A DNA stretch of 64,000 nt from Woeseiaceae bacterium (GCA_028280615.1 JANQLK010000016.1:310001-374000), one strand, 5' to 3'. Counted from the first letter of the stretch, positions 21,056-31,021 are shown. The notes: generated from the sequence alone by a model not told the origin. Made by a program: numbers and translations.

Positions 21056-23803
21056 ATGAAACGTCTGATCCTTGTCCCACTCGTGCTCATGCTGAGCCTG
21101 CCAGCGGCATATGCCCAATCCGTTAACCTGACGTCGGCACAACGTCAAATGCTGGATTCCCTGCCACCGGCGCAACGCCAGCAGGCACTGGACGCCATCA
21201 GGCAACTCGAGCAGCAGGCCCAGGCCGAGGCGATGGGCCTCGAGCAAGCCGATGCCGAGCCAGAAGACCCGGTTGAAGTTGCGGCAACGGAAGACGAGGA
21301 GTTCACGCGGCCCGGTCCGTATGCGCGGGAACGCAGCCGCCTGGTCGTCAACTTTCTGCCATTGGCAACGCTGACTGCGGAGGAACTCGACGCACTGATG
21401 ATGGACCCGGCACTTGAGCAGCTCATCGGTAGCCAGCTTTTCGTGCTCGACGAGGCCGGCGTACTGGTTTTGCAGGGACTCGAGGTCATTCCTTTGCTGG
21501 GCCTCAACGAGGACGACATCAAGGCGCGGCTCGAGGCAGAACCCTATCTGCGTTCTTTCGAAATCCAGGTTCGCATACTCGGCCAGGAACCCATCGGCGT
21601 CGAGGCGCTTCTGCCCTTCGGCTACGAGATCCTGAAGCCTGACGAAGCAGAGTCCGAATTCGACGACTTCGAGCCGTCGACCGCCGGGCCCGTACCGCCT
21701 GACTATGTGCTTGGGCCGGGCGATACCGTTCGGGTGCAGCTGTTCGGCAACGTCAACGGCATCTACGAGTACGAAGTGTCGCGCGACGGCATCCTGAACC
21801 TGCCGAACATCGGGCCGGTCAACGTGGCCGGCATGCGGTTCCGCTCGCTTAGAGAGGATCTCAACGAGAGGGTTCGCGAGTTGCTGATCGGCACCCAGGT
21901 CAGCGTGACCATGGGCGAGCTCCGGTCGATCAGGGTGTTCGTGCTGGGCGACGTCAACAAGCCCGGCTCTTACGTCGTCAGCGGCATGGCAACGATAAGT
22001 GCAGCGCTCTACGCCAGCGGTGGCATCAGCGAAGTCGGTTCCCTGCGGGAGGTGCAGCTCAAACGCGCGGGTGAAACTGTTGCGCGTCTCGATTTCTACG
22101 ATTTGCTGATCGATGGCGATACGTCGGGTGACGAACGTCTCCAGCCGGGCGACGTGATTTTTGTGCCGCCGGTCGGCAACACGATTGGCGTGGCCGGCGC
22201 CGTCAAGAGGCCGGCCATCTATGAGCTGCGCGACGGCGCGACGGTCGCCGATGCGATTCGGCTGGCCGGGGGCTTACGGAACGACGCTTTCGGCGAAGGT
22301 GCGCGAATCGAGCGTATCGACGGCGACGAGAATCGCACGGTGCTTTCGGTAAATGCCGAGTCCGCAGAGGCCGCGCGCGTTCAGATTCGGACAGGCGACA
22401 CGCTGCTGGTCCCCGTGGTTCTGCCGGACATAGACAACGGTGTCCAGCTCGAGGGTCACGTCTATCGGAGCGGTCTCTACTCCTGGCGGCCGGGCATGCG
22501 CCTAACCGACCTCGTGCCGACGACTGCAATGCTCAAGGATGGCGTGGACATGAACTACGTGTTGATCCGGCGCCAGGCGCGCCGCGGCGCTCCGATCAGC
22601 GTTGTGTCGGCCGATCTCGAGGCGGCACTTGCCACGCCGTCATCCGACGAGAACATCGTCCTTGAGGCACGCGATCGGGCGCACGTCTTCAGCCTGGAAC
22701 TCGGGCGGCAAAGAACGATACTGCCGATCATCGAGCAGCTCGAGATGCAGGCGACTTACGACAAACCAGCGAAGCACGTGCAAATCGATGGCCGCGTTCG
22801 CGCGCCAGGCCAGTATCCGCTGGAGCCGGGCATGCGCATCAGCGATCTGATTCGGGCGGGCGGCAGTCTCGCGCAGGACGCGTACGCGCTAAAGGCTGAG
22901 CTTGCGCGCTACTCCGTCAACGGCACCAACTCGCGAGTTACCGAAGTCATGGAGATCGATCTCGCTGCCGTTCTGCGCGGCGATTCCGCCTCGGACATTG
23001 TCCTCACGCCCTATGACTACCTGAGCATCAGCCGGGTACCGGAATGGGACACCCAGTGGACGGTGGCGGTGTCGGGCGAGGTGCGCTTCCCTGGCGTCTA
23101 CCGTATTCGGCGCGGCGAAACGCTGTCCGACATCGTCGAACGCGCGGGCGGCCTAACCGATGCAGCGTTTCCCGAGGGCGCGGTATTCCTGCGCGAGGAG
23201 CTCCGCAAGCGCGAAAAGGAGCAAATCGACCTGCTCGCGAATCGGCTCGAGACCGACCTGACGTCGCTGTCGCTACAAATGGCTTCGGAATCCGGAGGCG
23301 CCGATGCGTTGTCCACGGGGCAGGCGCTGCTCAGGCAGCTGCGCACGACCGAACCGGTCGGTCGGTTGGTAATCGACATGGACAACTTGAATTCCGAACG
23401 GCGTTCAAGCGTTGCGCAGGGCATCGAGCTGCGTGATGGCGACGAACTGCTCGTGCCGAAGCAGACCCAGGTCGTCACGGTGATCGGCGAGACGCAGCAA
23501 AACACGTCTCACCTGCACCTGCCGGGCCTCGACCGCGACGACTACATCAACATGAGCGGCGGACTCACGCGTCGCGCGGACAAGAAGCGAATCTACGTCG
23601 TTCGCGCCAACGGCTCTGTGATCGTTCAGAATCGTTCGCGGTGGTTTGGCCGCTCGGGCAGGATCGACATCCAGCCCGGCGACACGATCGTCGTGCCGCT
23701 TGACGCCGAAAAGATGCGGCCGATTTCGTTCTGGACGAGCGTCACGCAGATCCTTTACCAGGCCGCCATCGCCATTGCTGCCGTCCAGGCGATCAACAAC
23801 TAG
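21056..23803 (+). CDS. Large multi-SLBB polysaccharide export protein (Wza-like)
   Basis: This is a periplasmic/outer-membrane export channel component. It has a signal peptide MKRLILVPLVLMLSLPAAYA, a Gln/Glu-rich helical spacer to about residue 75 and a Poly_export domain beginning at DYVLGPGDTVRVQLFG (about residue 220). Then come about six SLBB-type beta-grasp repeats recognisable by GxVxxPGxY patterns (for example VLGDVNKPGSYVV, VAGAVKRPAIYEL, IDGRVRAPGQYPL, VSGEVRFPGVYRI). A hydrophobic C-terminal helix ends the 915-aa protein. It is about four times longer than the SLBB lipoprotein at 39008-39649, so the genome encodes two exporters of different architecture. Its TAG stop is part of the next palindromic element. 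Confidence 0.88.
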   Translation: MKRLILVPLVLMLSLPAAYAQSVNLTSAQRQMLDSLPPAQRQQALDAIRQLEQQAQAEAMGLEQADAEPEDPVEVAATEDEEFTRPGPYARERSRLVVNFLPLATLTAEELDALMMDPALEQLIGSQLFVLDEAGVLVLQGLEVIPLLGLNEDDIKARLEAEPYLRSFEIQVRILGQEPIGVEALLPFGYEILKPDEAESEFDDFEPSTAGPVPPDYVLGPGDTVRVQLFGNVNGIYEYEVSRDGILNLPNIGPVNVAGMRFRSLREDLNERVRELLIGTQVSVTMGELRSIRVFVLGDVNKPGSYVVSGMATISAALYASGGISEVGSLREVQLKRAGETVARLDFYDLLIDGDTSGDERLQPGDVIFVPPVGNTIGVAGAVKRPAIYELRDGATVADAIRLAGGLRNDAFGEGARIERIDGDENRTVLSVNAESAEAARVQIRTGDTLLVPVVLPDIDNGVQLEGHVYRSGLYSWRPGMRLTDLVPTTAMLKDGVDMNYVLIRRQARRGAPISVVSADLEAALATPSSDENIVLEARDRAHVFSLELGRQRTILPIIEQLEMQATYDKPAKHVQIDGRVRAPGQYPLEPGMRISDLIRAGGSLAQDAYALKAELARYSVNGTNSRVTEVMEIDLAAVLRGDSASDIVLTPYDYLSISRVPEWDTQWTVAVSGEVRFPGVYRIRRGETLSDIVERAGGLTDAAFPEGAVFLREELRKREKEQIDLLANRLETDLTSLSLQMASESGGADALSTGQALLRQLRTTEPVGRLVIDMDNLNSERRSSVAQGIELRDGDELLVPKQTQVVTVIGETQQNTSHLHLPGLDRDDYINMSGGLTRRADKKRIYVVRANGSVIVQNRSRWFGRSGRIDIQPGDTIVVPLDAEKMRPISFWTSVTQILYQAAIAIAAVQAINN

Positions 23804-23962
23804 TGTCCTGTCCGGTTAATTCGTTGAACCAGTCGGCGGCGGATTATTGTGGCTGGCAAGGCGCGGCGACGAGTCATAGCGGGCTATGGCGAGGAGCCGC
23901 AAGGCCGCCAGACGCAATAAAGACGCGGCGAATGGTTCAACGAATTAATCGGACAGGACACT
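23802..23962. repeat. 161-bp palindromic element with 30-bp outer arms
   Basis: Outer arms 23802-23831 and 23933-23962 match at 29 of 30 positions, the exception being a G-T wobble. Weaker inner arms follow, and the tip CATAGC-GG-GCTATG (23875-23888) is flanked by GCGACGAGT (23866-23874) and GCGAGGAGC (23889-23897). The latter two strings recur, swapped, in the tip of the element at 12839-13123. The element begins inside the stop codon of the SLBB gene. It encodes nothing I can recognise. A role as a bidirectional terminator or a mobile palindromic repeat is inferred. Confidence 0.85.
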
Positions 23963-24171
23963 TGTAGCGGACTCAAAAACGGTCGAGCGTCAACCAATAA
24001 GAATGGTTCTATCGTGAAATGCCCGATTTTCGAACGGTTTGTGGTGCCCAGCTCCCAAATGGGTTATAACTACGCCGGCAACATACTGAATAACAACATG
24101 TTGAACAGCAAACTGCTCGGCCTGGCGGCGTAGTGTTGACCCTCTGGCGCGTCGTTAAGGAGAGATAGGGG
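23963..24171 (+). other. Non-coding leader region upstream of the dehydratase gene
   Basis: These 209 bp separate the palindrome from the WbpM/CapD-like gene. A TATAAC box at 24065-24070 lacks a good -35. A 24-codon reading frame (24059-24133) rich in Asn and Leu is open but has no clear ribosome site or homology I recognise. AAGGAGAG just before 24172 is the ribosome site of the dehydratase. I see no RNA gene. Confidence 0.4.
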
Positions 24172-26145
24172 ATGGGACGACAATCGTTTCGCAAGCTGCG
24201 GGGCAACCTCATAGGCTTGCCTCGCCCTGTGAAGTCATTGATCGCCGTTGGCGCAGATTACCTCGGCTTCCTGGTGTGCGCAGCGGTGGCCTTCTGGATG
24301 GTCGCCGTCGAGCCGATAGACTCGTTGGCGCTGTTGCCGCACCTGCTGCTGTTTGCCGTGATCGGCGTGAGCATCGTCTGGGCGCAGGGTATGTACAGAC
24401 TGGTCGTGCGATACGTCGGCAACGACCTCTTGTTTTCGGCCGCAATCGTCGCGACGTCGCTGTCAATCGTCGGCGGGCTCGGGGCTCTGACGCTCGTGGA
24501 ACCGGTGCAGGCGTTGCGCTGGTCGATTTCGGCGGGTGCGTTCTCACTGATTTATCTGTGCACGAGCCGTTATCTCGCGAGTGTCTTCCTGTTGAACCGG
24601 CGCGCGCGCAGCCGCCGCGAGAAAGTCATCATCTACGGTGCCGGCACCGCCGCTGCTCAGCTCATGCCGAGTCTGTTGGCCAATGACGAATTCCTGCCGG
24701 TTGCGCTTGTCGATGACGACGTGACGACGCATGGAAGCAAGGTGAAAGGTGTTTCGGTGCACTCGCCGAAGCGTCTGGCTGAGTTGATTGAGGATTTGGA
24801 CGCCACGCGCGTGCTGCTCGCGATGCCGAGCGCGTCGCGCCTCAGGCGGCGGCAGGTGCTCGAGAGGCTGTCCGAGCATCCCGTGCATGTGCAGACAATT
24901 CCGAGTTTCGGCGACATTGTGACCGGCAAGGCGCGAGTCGACGAGATCGAAGACGTCGACGTCAAGGATCTGCTTGGTCGTGACATCGTACCCCCAAACC
25001 AGCGGCTGCTGCGCGGCTCGGTTTCAGGCAAGACCGTATTGGTGACCGGTGCTGGCGGCTCAATCGGCTCCGAGCTGTGTCGGCAGATTTTGAAGCTCGC
25101 ACCGAAGCAACTCGTACTGCTCGAAATCTCGGAAACCGCGCTGTACCGGGTAAACCGTGAGCTACAGGAGCTTCGTGACGAATTGGACAACAGCAGTCAG
25201 ATCGCGCCCCTGCTGGGCTCCGTACATCACGAGAAGAAGCTGCGGCAGGTACTCGATGCATTCGATGTCAACACGGTCTACCACGCCGCAGCTTACAAGC
25301 ACGTGCCGATTGTCGAGCAAAACGTATTCGAGGGCATCTACAACAACATTTTCGGTACGCTGCATTGCGTCCGCGCGTCAATCGACGCCGGCGTCGAATC
25401 GTTCGTCCTCATTTCCACCGACAAGGCCGTCAACCCGACCAATGTCATGGGTGCCACCAAGCGTTTCGCTGAGATGATTCTGCAGGCGCTGAATACTCGT
25501 TCCCACAGGACTCTGCTCTGCATGGTGCGTTTCGGCAACGTGTTGGAGTCGTCGGGATCTGTCGTGCCGTTGTTCAAGGAGCAAATACGAAACGGCGGCC
25601 CGGTCACCGTGACGCACCGGGACATCATTCGCTATTTCATGACGATTCCGGAGGCAGCTCAGCTCGTCATCCAGGCCGGTTCGATGGCCCGCGGCGGCGA
25701 CGTGTTCGTGCTCGACATGGGCAAGCCGGTCAAAATCCTCGACCTCGCGCACAGAATGATCAACCTGATGGGGCTGACTGTCCGTGACTCTCAGCATCCC
25801 GAGGGCGATATCGAGATCAAGTTCGTCGGTCTCCGTCCGGCGGAGAAGCTGTTCGAGGAGTTGCTGATCGGTTCCAACGTCACCGGAACCGAGCATCCGA
25901 GGATCCTGCGCGCCGATGAGGAGATGTTGTCGGTTGGAGCGCTGAATGCCTGCCTCGACGAGCTCGGCGCGGCCTGTGCCGCGCTGGACTTCGACCTGGC
26001 CCGCGAGGTCCTTCTCGCAGCGGTCAAGGAATACTCGCCGAAGAACGACATCGACGACCTCGTCTGGCTGCGCAAGGCGACCGTCGCGGCTGGCGACGGT
26101 AGCGATCGTATCGTCGATTTTCCCGGTCCACCGAACCTGAACTGA
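24172..26145 (+). CDS. Membrane-bound nucleoside-diphosphate-sugar 4,6-dehydratase (WbpM/CapD/FlaA1 family)
   Basis: This enzyme converts a UDP-hexosamine (commonly UDP-GlcNAc) to a 4-keto-6-deoxy sugar, the first step to bacillosamine- or fucosamine-type sugars. Four N-terminal membrane helices (residues about 20-140) are followed by a CoA_binding-like Rossmann domain with [12 protein letters not shown]. The Polysacc_synt_2 SDR domain starts at about residue 285 with [13 protein letters not shown]. The active-site region reads [20 protein letters not shown], with Met in place of the classical Tyr of YxxxK, as is usual for WbpM. At 657 aa it is full length. ugd follows 115 bp downstream. Confidence 0.93.
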   Translation: MGRQSFRKLRGNLIGLPRPVKSLIAVGADYLGFLVCAAVAFWMVAVEPIDSLALLPHLLLFAVIGVSIVWAQGMYRLVVRYVGNDLLFSAAIVATSLSIVGGLGALTLVEPVQALRWSISAGAFSLIYLCTSRYLASVFLLNRRARSRREKVIIYGAGTAAAQLMPSLLANDEFLPVALVDDDVTTHGSKVKGVSVHSPKRLAELIEDLDATRVLLAMPSASRLRRRQVLERLSEHPVHVQTIPSFGDIVTGKARVDEIEDVDVKDLLGRDIVPPNQRLLRGSVSGKTVLVTGAGGSIGSELCRQILKLAPKQLVLLEISETALYRVNRELQELRDELDNSSQIAPLLGSVHHEKKLRQVLDAFDVNTVYHAAAYKHVPIVEQNVFEGIYNNIFGTLHCVRASIDAGVESFVLISTDKAVNPTNVMGATKRFAEMILQALNTRSHRTLLCMVRFGNVLESSGSVVPLFKEQIRNGGPVTVTHRDIIRYFMTIPEAAQLVIQAGSMARGGDVFVLDMGKPVKILDLAHRMINLMGLTVRDSQHPEGDIEIKFVGLRPAEKLFEELLIGSNVTGTEHPRILRADEEMLSVGALNACLDELGAACAALDFDLAREVLLAAVKEYSPKNDIDDLVWLRKATVAAGDGSDRIVDFPGPPNLN

Positions 26146-26260
26146 ACTAAGCCCGTTGACGCTGCGCGCAGGGACCATGCTCGTGGCGTTGACAGCCCCA
26201 AACTACATTCTCTGCCTGTATAATCCGCCGTCTCTCGAGACTAAAACGGTAGCACGACCA

Positions 26261-27592
26261 ATGCGCTTGACAATCTTCGGTTCCGGCTACGTTGGGCTGG
26301 TCACCGGCGCCTGCATGGCCGAGATGGGCAACCATGTCGTCTGCGTGGACATCGATGAGTCAAAAATTGCGAGGCTGAACGCCGGTGAGATTCCGATCTA
26401 CGAGCCGGGGCTCGACAGCTACATAGAGCGAAACGTCGAGGCTGGTCGACTCGAGTTTACGACGGATGTGGAGAACGGCGTGAGCCACGGACTGTTCCAG
26501 TTCATTGCCGTTGGCACACCTCCGGACGAGGACGGGTCGGCCGACCTCAAGCACGTTTTGTCCGTCGCACGTTCAATCGGCGACCACATGCTCGACTACC
26601 GGATCATAGTCGACAAGTCGACAGTCCCGGTCGGCACAGCCGACCAGGTCAAGGCCACCGTACAGGCGGCGCTCGAAAGCCGCGGCCAATCGCTCGAGTT
26701 TGACGTCGTGTCAAACCCCGAGTTTCTCAAGGAAGGCGCGGCCATCGATGACTTCATGAAGCCCGATCGCATCGTGATCGGCACGGACAATCCGCGTACG
26801 ACGGAACTGCTTCGTACACTGTACGAGCCGTTCAACCGCAATCACGAGCGTCTGATCAGCATGGATGTCCAGTCCGCCGAACTAACCAAGTATGCGGCCA
26901 ACGCGATGCTGGCGACAAAGATCAGCTTTATGAACGAGCTCGCCAATCTCGCGGAGCGCTTCGGTGCGGATATCGAGAAGGTGCGCGTCGGCATAGGCTC
27001 CGACCCCAGGATCGGCTACCACTTCATTTACCCCGGTGCGGGCTATGGCGGCTCCTGTTTTCCGAAAGACGTGCGTGCCCTCGCGAAGTCCGCTGACGGG
27101 CAGGGGTACGAGGCAGCATTGCTGAACGCCGTCGAGGACGTCAACAACCGACAGAAGCGTCGTTTGTTCGAGAAGATCTCGAGTCACTACGGCGGTAGCC
27201 TCGAGGGCAAGACCATTGCCCTCTGGGGACTGTCCTTCAAGCCTCGAACGGACGACATGCGCGAAGCGCCGAGCCGTGTGTTGATGGAGGCGCTGTGGAA
27301 CGCGGGTGCCACCGTCCAGGCCTACGACCCGGAGGCCATGGACGAGGCCAGGCGGCTTTACCCGGATCAGCCCGGGCTGGCGTTGCGTGAGACGGCGCAT
27401 GCCGCCCTGGACGGGGCGGACGCGCTCGCGATCGTGACCGAGTGGCAGGAGTTCCGAAGTCCGGATTTCCGGGGTGTCGGTGAGGCACTGGCAGACAGGG
27501 TCATCTTCGACGGGCGGAATCTGTATGAGCCGGCAACGGTCGAGCAGTTCGGTATGCGCTACTACGCTATCGGTCGGGGCAGATCAGCCTGA
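26261..27592 (+). CDS. ugd: UDP-glucose 6-dehydrogenase
   Basis: Ugd oxidises UDP-glucose to UDP-glucuronate with two NAD+. The N-terminus [21 protein letters not shown] is the canonical Ugd start, so I choose ATG 26261 over the upstream in-frame ATG. The catalytic cysteine lies in [13 protein letters not shown], and the C-terminal domain has [19 protein letters not shown]. The length is 443 aa. It is the second UDP-sugar dehydrogenase of the cluster, and the distinct cysteine motif argues that it uses UDP-glucose whereas the gene at 15525 uses a UDP-hexosamine. The 115-bp gap upstream may hold a promoter, but none is convincing. Confidence 0.95.
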   Translation: MRLTIFGSGYVGLVTGACMAEMGNHVVCVDIDESKIARLNAGEIPIYEPGLDSYIERNVEAGRLEFTTDVENGVSHGLFQFIAVGTPPDEDGSADLKHVLSVARSIGDHMLDYRIIVDKSTVPVGTADQVKATVQAALESRGQSLEFDVVSNPEFLKEGAAIDDFMKPDRIVIGTDNPRTTELLRTLYEPFNRNHERLISMDVQSAELTKYAANAMLATKISFMNELANLAERFGADIEKVRVGIGSDPRIGYHFIYPGAGYGGSCFPKDVRALAKSADGQGYEAALLNAVEDVNNRQKRRLFEKISSHYGGSLEGKTIALWGLSFKPRTDDMREAPSRVLMEALWNAGATVQAYDPEAMDEARRLYPDQPGLALRETAHAALDGADALAIVTEWQEFRSPDFRGVGEALADRVIFDGRNLYEPATVEQFGMRYYAIGRGRSA

Positions 27593-27689
27593 TAGCCTGC
27601 GCCGGTTCGGCGTTAAATAAGACGATAACCGCTGCCCATGCAGTCCGCGCCGCAGCGACACAATACCGCACTAAAGGGAACACCAGCTC

Positions 27690-29039
27690 ATGCCAGTGAC
27701 CATCGATAGCTTCAAGGCGTACGACATCCGCGGCCAGATTCCCGGCCAGATCAACCCCGACATCTGTCACCGGATCGGCAACGCGACGGCCGAGTTCCTG
27801 GGCGCGCGTCGAGTCGTCGTCGGTCGCGACATGCGGCTATCGAGCAAAGAGTTTGCGGATGCCGTGACAGAGGGCCTGGCTGAAGCCGGCGTCGAGGTGT
27901 TGGACATCGGCCTGTGCGGAACCGAGATGGTCTATTTCGCCGTCATGCACCTGGGCGCCGACGGCGGCATCATGGTGACCGCCAGCCACAACCCGGCAGA
28001 CTACAACGGGCTGAAGCTGGTCCGTGAGGAGGCGAAACCGATCAGCGCCGATTCAGGGCTTTCCGACATCCGCAAGCTGGCGGAGGCCGATGAGCGTAGC
28101 ATCGCCGATGGCGGGAGTCGCCAACAGGTGGACGTGTTCGACGCCTACGTCTCGCACATGCTCGACTACGTCGATGTCGCCGCACTCAAGCCCCTCAGGA
28201 TCGTCGTCAACGCGGGCAACGGTTGTGCCGGCATCGCGCTGGATGGGCTGGAGAGCCTGCTTCCATTCGAGTTCATCAAGGTCAATCATGATCCCGACGG
28301 CACGTTTCCGAACGGTATTCCGAACCCGTTGTTGCCCGAAAACCGTCGGTCGACGATCGACGCCGTACTCGAACACGGAGCGGATTTCGGCGTTGCCTGG
28401 GACGGCGATTTCGACCGTTGCTTCCTGTTCGACGAGGCGGGCGGTTTCATCGAGGGCTATTACATCGTTGGCCTGCTGGCCGAGAGCCTGCTGAAATCGC
28501 ATGCGGGGGCGAAGATCGTGCACGATCCGCGACTCACCTGGAACACCCTGGATATCGTTACGACGGCCGGCGGTGAGGCCGTTCAGTCCAAGTCCGGGCA
28601 TTCGTTCATAAAAGAGACGATGCGCCGCGTCGATGCGGTCTACGGCGGCGAGATGAGCGCGCACCACTACTTTCGGGATTTTTCGTACGCCGACTCCGGC
28701 ATGATTCCGTGGCTGCTCGTGGCCGAACTCGTGTCGACGAGCGGCAAGCCGCTGTCCGCGCTCATCGGCGAGCGCCAGTCGATGTATCCGGCGAGCGGCG
28801 AGATCAACCGCAAGGTCGACGACGCCGCCGCGACGCTCGACAAGCTGTACGCCGAGTTCGGGCCGCGCGCGAACTCGGTGGATTCGACCGATGGCTACAG
28901 CTTCGAATTCGACGAGTGGCGATTCAACATCCGGATGTCGAATACAGAGCCGGTTGTGAGACTGAACGTCGAAAGCCGCGGCGACGAGTCGCTCATGCGA
29001 GAGCGCACCAGTGAGGTGCTTGCCGTTCTGGAAGGCTAG
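27690..29039 (+). CDS. Phosphomannomutase/phosphoglucomutase (ManB/CpsG type)
   Basis: This alpha-D-phosphohexomutase interconverts hexose-6-P and hexose-1-P, supplying mannose-1-P for GDP-mannose or glucose-1-P for UDP-glucose. The phosphoserine loop is TASHNPADYNG, the metal loop is DGDFDRCFLFDE, the sugar-specificity loop is GGEMSAHHYFRD and the phosphate-binding loop is RMSNTEPVVRLN. The GEMSAHHYF form is typical of bacterial PMM/PGM enzymes. The length is 449 aa with no truncation. It ends the forward-strand precursor cluster and converges on the PagP-like gene with a 60-bp gap that holds no clear terminator. Confidence 0.93.
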   Translation: MPVTIDSFKAYDIRGQIPGQINPDICHRIGNATAEFLGARRVVVGRDMRLSSKEFADAVTEGLAEAGVEVLDIGLCGTEMVYFAVMHLGADGGIMVTASHNPADYNGLKLVREEAKPISADSGLSDIRKLAEADERSIADGGSRQQVDVFDAYVSHMLDYVDVAALKPLRIVVNAGNGCAGIALDGLESLLPFEFIKVNHDPDGTFPNGIPNPLLPENRRSTIDAVLEHGADFGVAWDGDFDRCFLFDEAGGFIEGYYIVGLLAESLLKSHAGAKIVHDPRLTWNTLDIVTTAGGEAVQSKSGHSFIKETMRRVDAVYGGEMSAHHYFRDFSYADSGMIPWLLVAELVSTSGKPLSALIGERQSMYPASGEINRKVDDAAATLDKLYAEFGPRANSVDSTDGYSFEFDEWRFNIRMSNTEPVVRLNVESRGDESLMRERTSEVLAVLEG

Positions 29040-29099
29040 CCCGATCATCCCGCGAATCGGTGACGGATGCGGGCCAGGGCGACTCCGGTCGGTCCCCGG

Positions 29100-29639
29100 C
29101 TAAGGGAGCAATTCCGACAACCCGATCTTGAGCTGCAGGAACAGGATGCCCGACGTGTCGGCGTCGGTCATCGTGGCTCGTGTAATCTCTTCGACCGCCT
29201 GGCGGGGCAGGTAGGTCAGATTCACGCCGACTTTTCGGTTGCCGATGCTGAGGCTGGGTAGCACGCCCGGAAAGGGCCTGTTGTCGTTGACATCCTCGCG
29301 GGTCATCACGAATGCGTTCAGACCGGCATACACGTGAAAACCCGCGAGGCTCTCGGTTTCATACAGTCGACGGTGCAGCCCGAAGCCCGCCATGTAAGTC
29401 ATGCTTTCGTTGCTATCGCGAAAGCCGTTGGCCATGATGATCTTTCGCCAGGCGCCCGTCTGGCGGAGCTGGTATTCGATGCCGATGCCGAGATTGTTCT
29501 CATTCCAGTCGTAGTCGGAACCCAGGTGGTGAGACCGACCATTGATGACAAGGCTGGTAGTGCCCGCCCAGCCGGCCGAGCTGGCGGTCAGCGCGGTAAC
29601 GGTGACCAGTGCAATCGCGAGTGCCTTGGACATCTGCAT
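29100..29639 (-). CDS. Small outer-membrane beta-barrel, PagP-like
   Basis: This 179-aa exported protein starts with a signal peptide (MQMSKALAIALVTVTALTAS, cleavage near GWA). The mature part alternates short beta-strands. The segment FRDSNESMTYMAG, then GLNAFVMTREDVNDNRPFPG with VLPSLSIGNRKVG and LTYLP resembles the central part of lipid A palmitoyltransferase PagP (FKDS, AGVTAR, PLPVLLPLASVGYG, TYIP). The Asp-Ser pair that is catalytic in PagP is present. A histidine pair lies earlier in NGRSHHLGSDYDWNE, but I cannot align it securely to the PagP histidine. I regard it as a PagP-like or related lipid-A-modifying barrel, with moderate confidence. A CRP-like site lies upstream at 29753-29768. 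Confidence 0.5.
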   Translation of the reverse strand: MQMSKALAIALVTVTALTASSAGWAGTTSLVINGRSHHLGSDYDWNENNLGIGIEYQLRQTGAWRKIIMANGFRDSNESMTYMAGFGLHRRLYETESLAGFHVYAGLNAFVMTREDVNDNRPFPGVLPSLSIGNRKVGVNLTYLPRQAVEEITRATMTDADTSGILFLQLKIGLSELLP

Positions 29640-29752
29640 GCCCAGGAGGCTTGCAAGCAGCGTGCCAGCCGCCGAAACCCATGAGAGACGGTGCTCCGGT
29701 TCCCGCTCCGGGGGCGGCCTGTAATCTAAACCGACGCCCGCCGCGGCAACTG

Positions 29753-29768
29753 TGTGACGCAGTTCACG
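29753..29768 (-). promoter_or_regulatory. CRP/Vfr/Clp-like binding site upstream of the PagP-like gene
   Basis: TGTGA-CGCAGT-TCACG matches the CRP half-site pattern TGTGA-N6-TCACA at 9 of 10 positions. It lies in the 278-bp gap between wecB and the PagP-like gene. On the minus strand a TAGATT box at 29728-29723 would place the start about 44 bp from the site centre, compatible with class II activation. The rest of the gap shows no gene. Confidence 0.4.
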
Positions 29769-29917
29769 TTTTTCTCGCTAGCCTCGGGTGCGCCGCGATT
29801 CAAGTTCATGAAAAGGCGCCCGTGAGCGCCGTTTCACCTGATCTTGCGCGTCCGAACTGTAAAAAAATCCGAATGCCGGAGCTTATGTTGCGAGAAATGC
29901 CCGGCCAGGCGCCGGGG

Positions 29918-31021
29918 TCAACCTGCCGTATGGCGCCGCCTGAGTGCCTCGACGGCCCGCTCGGCCGTTCTGCCGTCCCACAGGGGCGGGCGCTGCCCGG
30001 ACTTCCAGTCACCGGCAAGCACTCTTTGCAGGAGCTCAGCCAGCGTGTCGGTAGTGACCAGTTCATTCGTACCCATCGTGACGGTGATCGGCCGCTCGGT
30101 GTTCTCGCGCAGCGTCAGGCATGGAATACCGAGGTACGTGGTTTCTTCCTGGAGGCCGCCGGAGTCAGTGATGACGAGCCTGGTACCCGTCACGAGATTC
30201 ATGAAATTGACGTACGGGACAGGCTCGAGGAGACGGACATCGGCGGCCGATTCGAGGCTGTCTTTGAGGCCAAAGCGCTCGAGGCCCTTGATCGTCCGCG
30301 GATGGGCGACGAAGACGATCGGAAGTTCCCTCGATGCCTCGGTCAGCGCGTCGACAATCGGCGCGAGCGTATCGGCCGAATCCACGTTCGAGGGGCGGTG
30401 CAGCGTAACGAGTGCATAGCCGCCTGCTTCGAGTCCGAGATCGGCGCGTGCATCGGCAGCCTCGATGGATTCGCGCAGCATCTCGAACGAATCGATCATG
30501 ATGTTGCCGATTCGATCGATCTTGTCACCAGCGACCCCTTCGGCGAGCAGGTTGTCGTCGGCGTCTTCAGACGGCGTCCAGAGCACGTCCGCGATCGCAT
30601 CGGTAACGAGGCGGTTGATTTCCTCGGGCATACTCCGGTCGTTGCTTCTGAGGCCGGCCTCCAGATGCACAACCGGTATCCAGAGTTTGGTACCTACCAT
30701 CGCGCAGGCGGCCGTTGAGTTGACGTCACCGACGACGACGATCCAGTCCGGGCGATGCTCCATGCAGACCGTCTCGTAGGCGATCATGACGCCACCCGTC
30801 TGCTCTGCATGCGACCCGCTGCCAACACCCAGGTGAAAATCCGGCTCCGGAACCCTGAGGTCCTCGAGAATCGCATCGGACATGTTGCGATCGTAGTGCT
30901 GGCCCGTGTGGACCAGCACCGGATCCGCCCAGTCCGCCGTGTTGAGGGCATGATAGAGCGGGGCGACCTTCATAAAATTCGGTCTTGCCGCGGCAACCAG
31001 GTGGACTTTCGCTTTGCTCAT
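29918..31021 (-). CDS. wecB: UDP-N-acetylglucosamine 2-epimerase (non-hydrolysing)
   Basis: WecB interconverts UDP-GlcNAc and UDP-ManNAc, the precursor of ManNAc and ManNAcA residues in surface glycans. The start MSKAKVHLVAAARPNFMK is typical. I place it at 31021, since the upstream extension reads through an intergenic regulatory region. Family motifs are EAGLRSNDRSMPEEINR, TLHRPSNVD and the C-terminal SGGLQEE followed by LTLRENTERPIT. The length is 367 aa. Together with the TviB-type dehydrogenase at 15525 it could supply UDP-ManNAcA. It is divergent from the XrtA sugar transferase, sharing the 369-bp regulatory region. Confidence 0.93.
   Translation of the reverse strand: MSKAKVHLVAAARPNFMKVAPLYHALNTADWADPVLVHTGQHYDRNMSDAILEDLRVPEPDFHLGVGSGSHAEQTGGVMIAYETVCMEHRPDWIVVVGDVNSTAACAMVGTKLWIPVVHLEAGLRSNDRSMPEEINRLVTDAIADVLWTPSEDADDNLLAEGVAGDKIDRIGNIMIDSFEMLRESIEAADARADLGLEAGGYALVTLHRPSNVDSADTLAPIVDALTEASRELPIVFVAHPRTIKGLERFGLKDSLESAADVRLLEPVPYVNFMNLVTGTRLVITDSGGLQEETTYLGIPCLTLRENTERPITVTMGTNELVTTDTLAELLQRVLAGDWKSGQRPPLWDGRTAERAVEALRRRHTAG

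Noticed and set aside
24059..24133. Small frame of 24 codons (Asn/Leu-rich) upstream of the WbpM/CapD-like gene, a possible leader peptide
   Set aside because: No ribosome site, no downstream attenuator structure and no known homologue; too short to support.
24124..24145. Sequence vaguely like the ops/JUMPstart RfaH-recruiting element before the dehydratase gene
   Set aside because: Only a partial match (GGCGGCGTAGTG against GGCGGTAGCGTG), and no RfaH gene is in the window.
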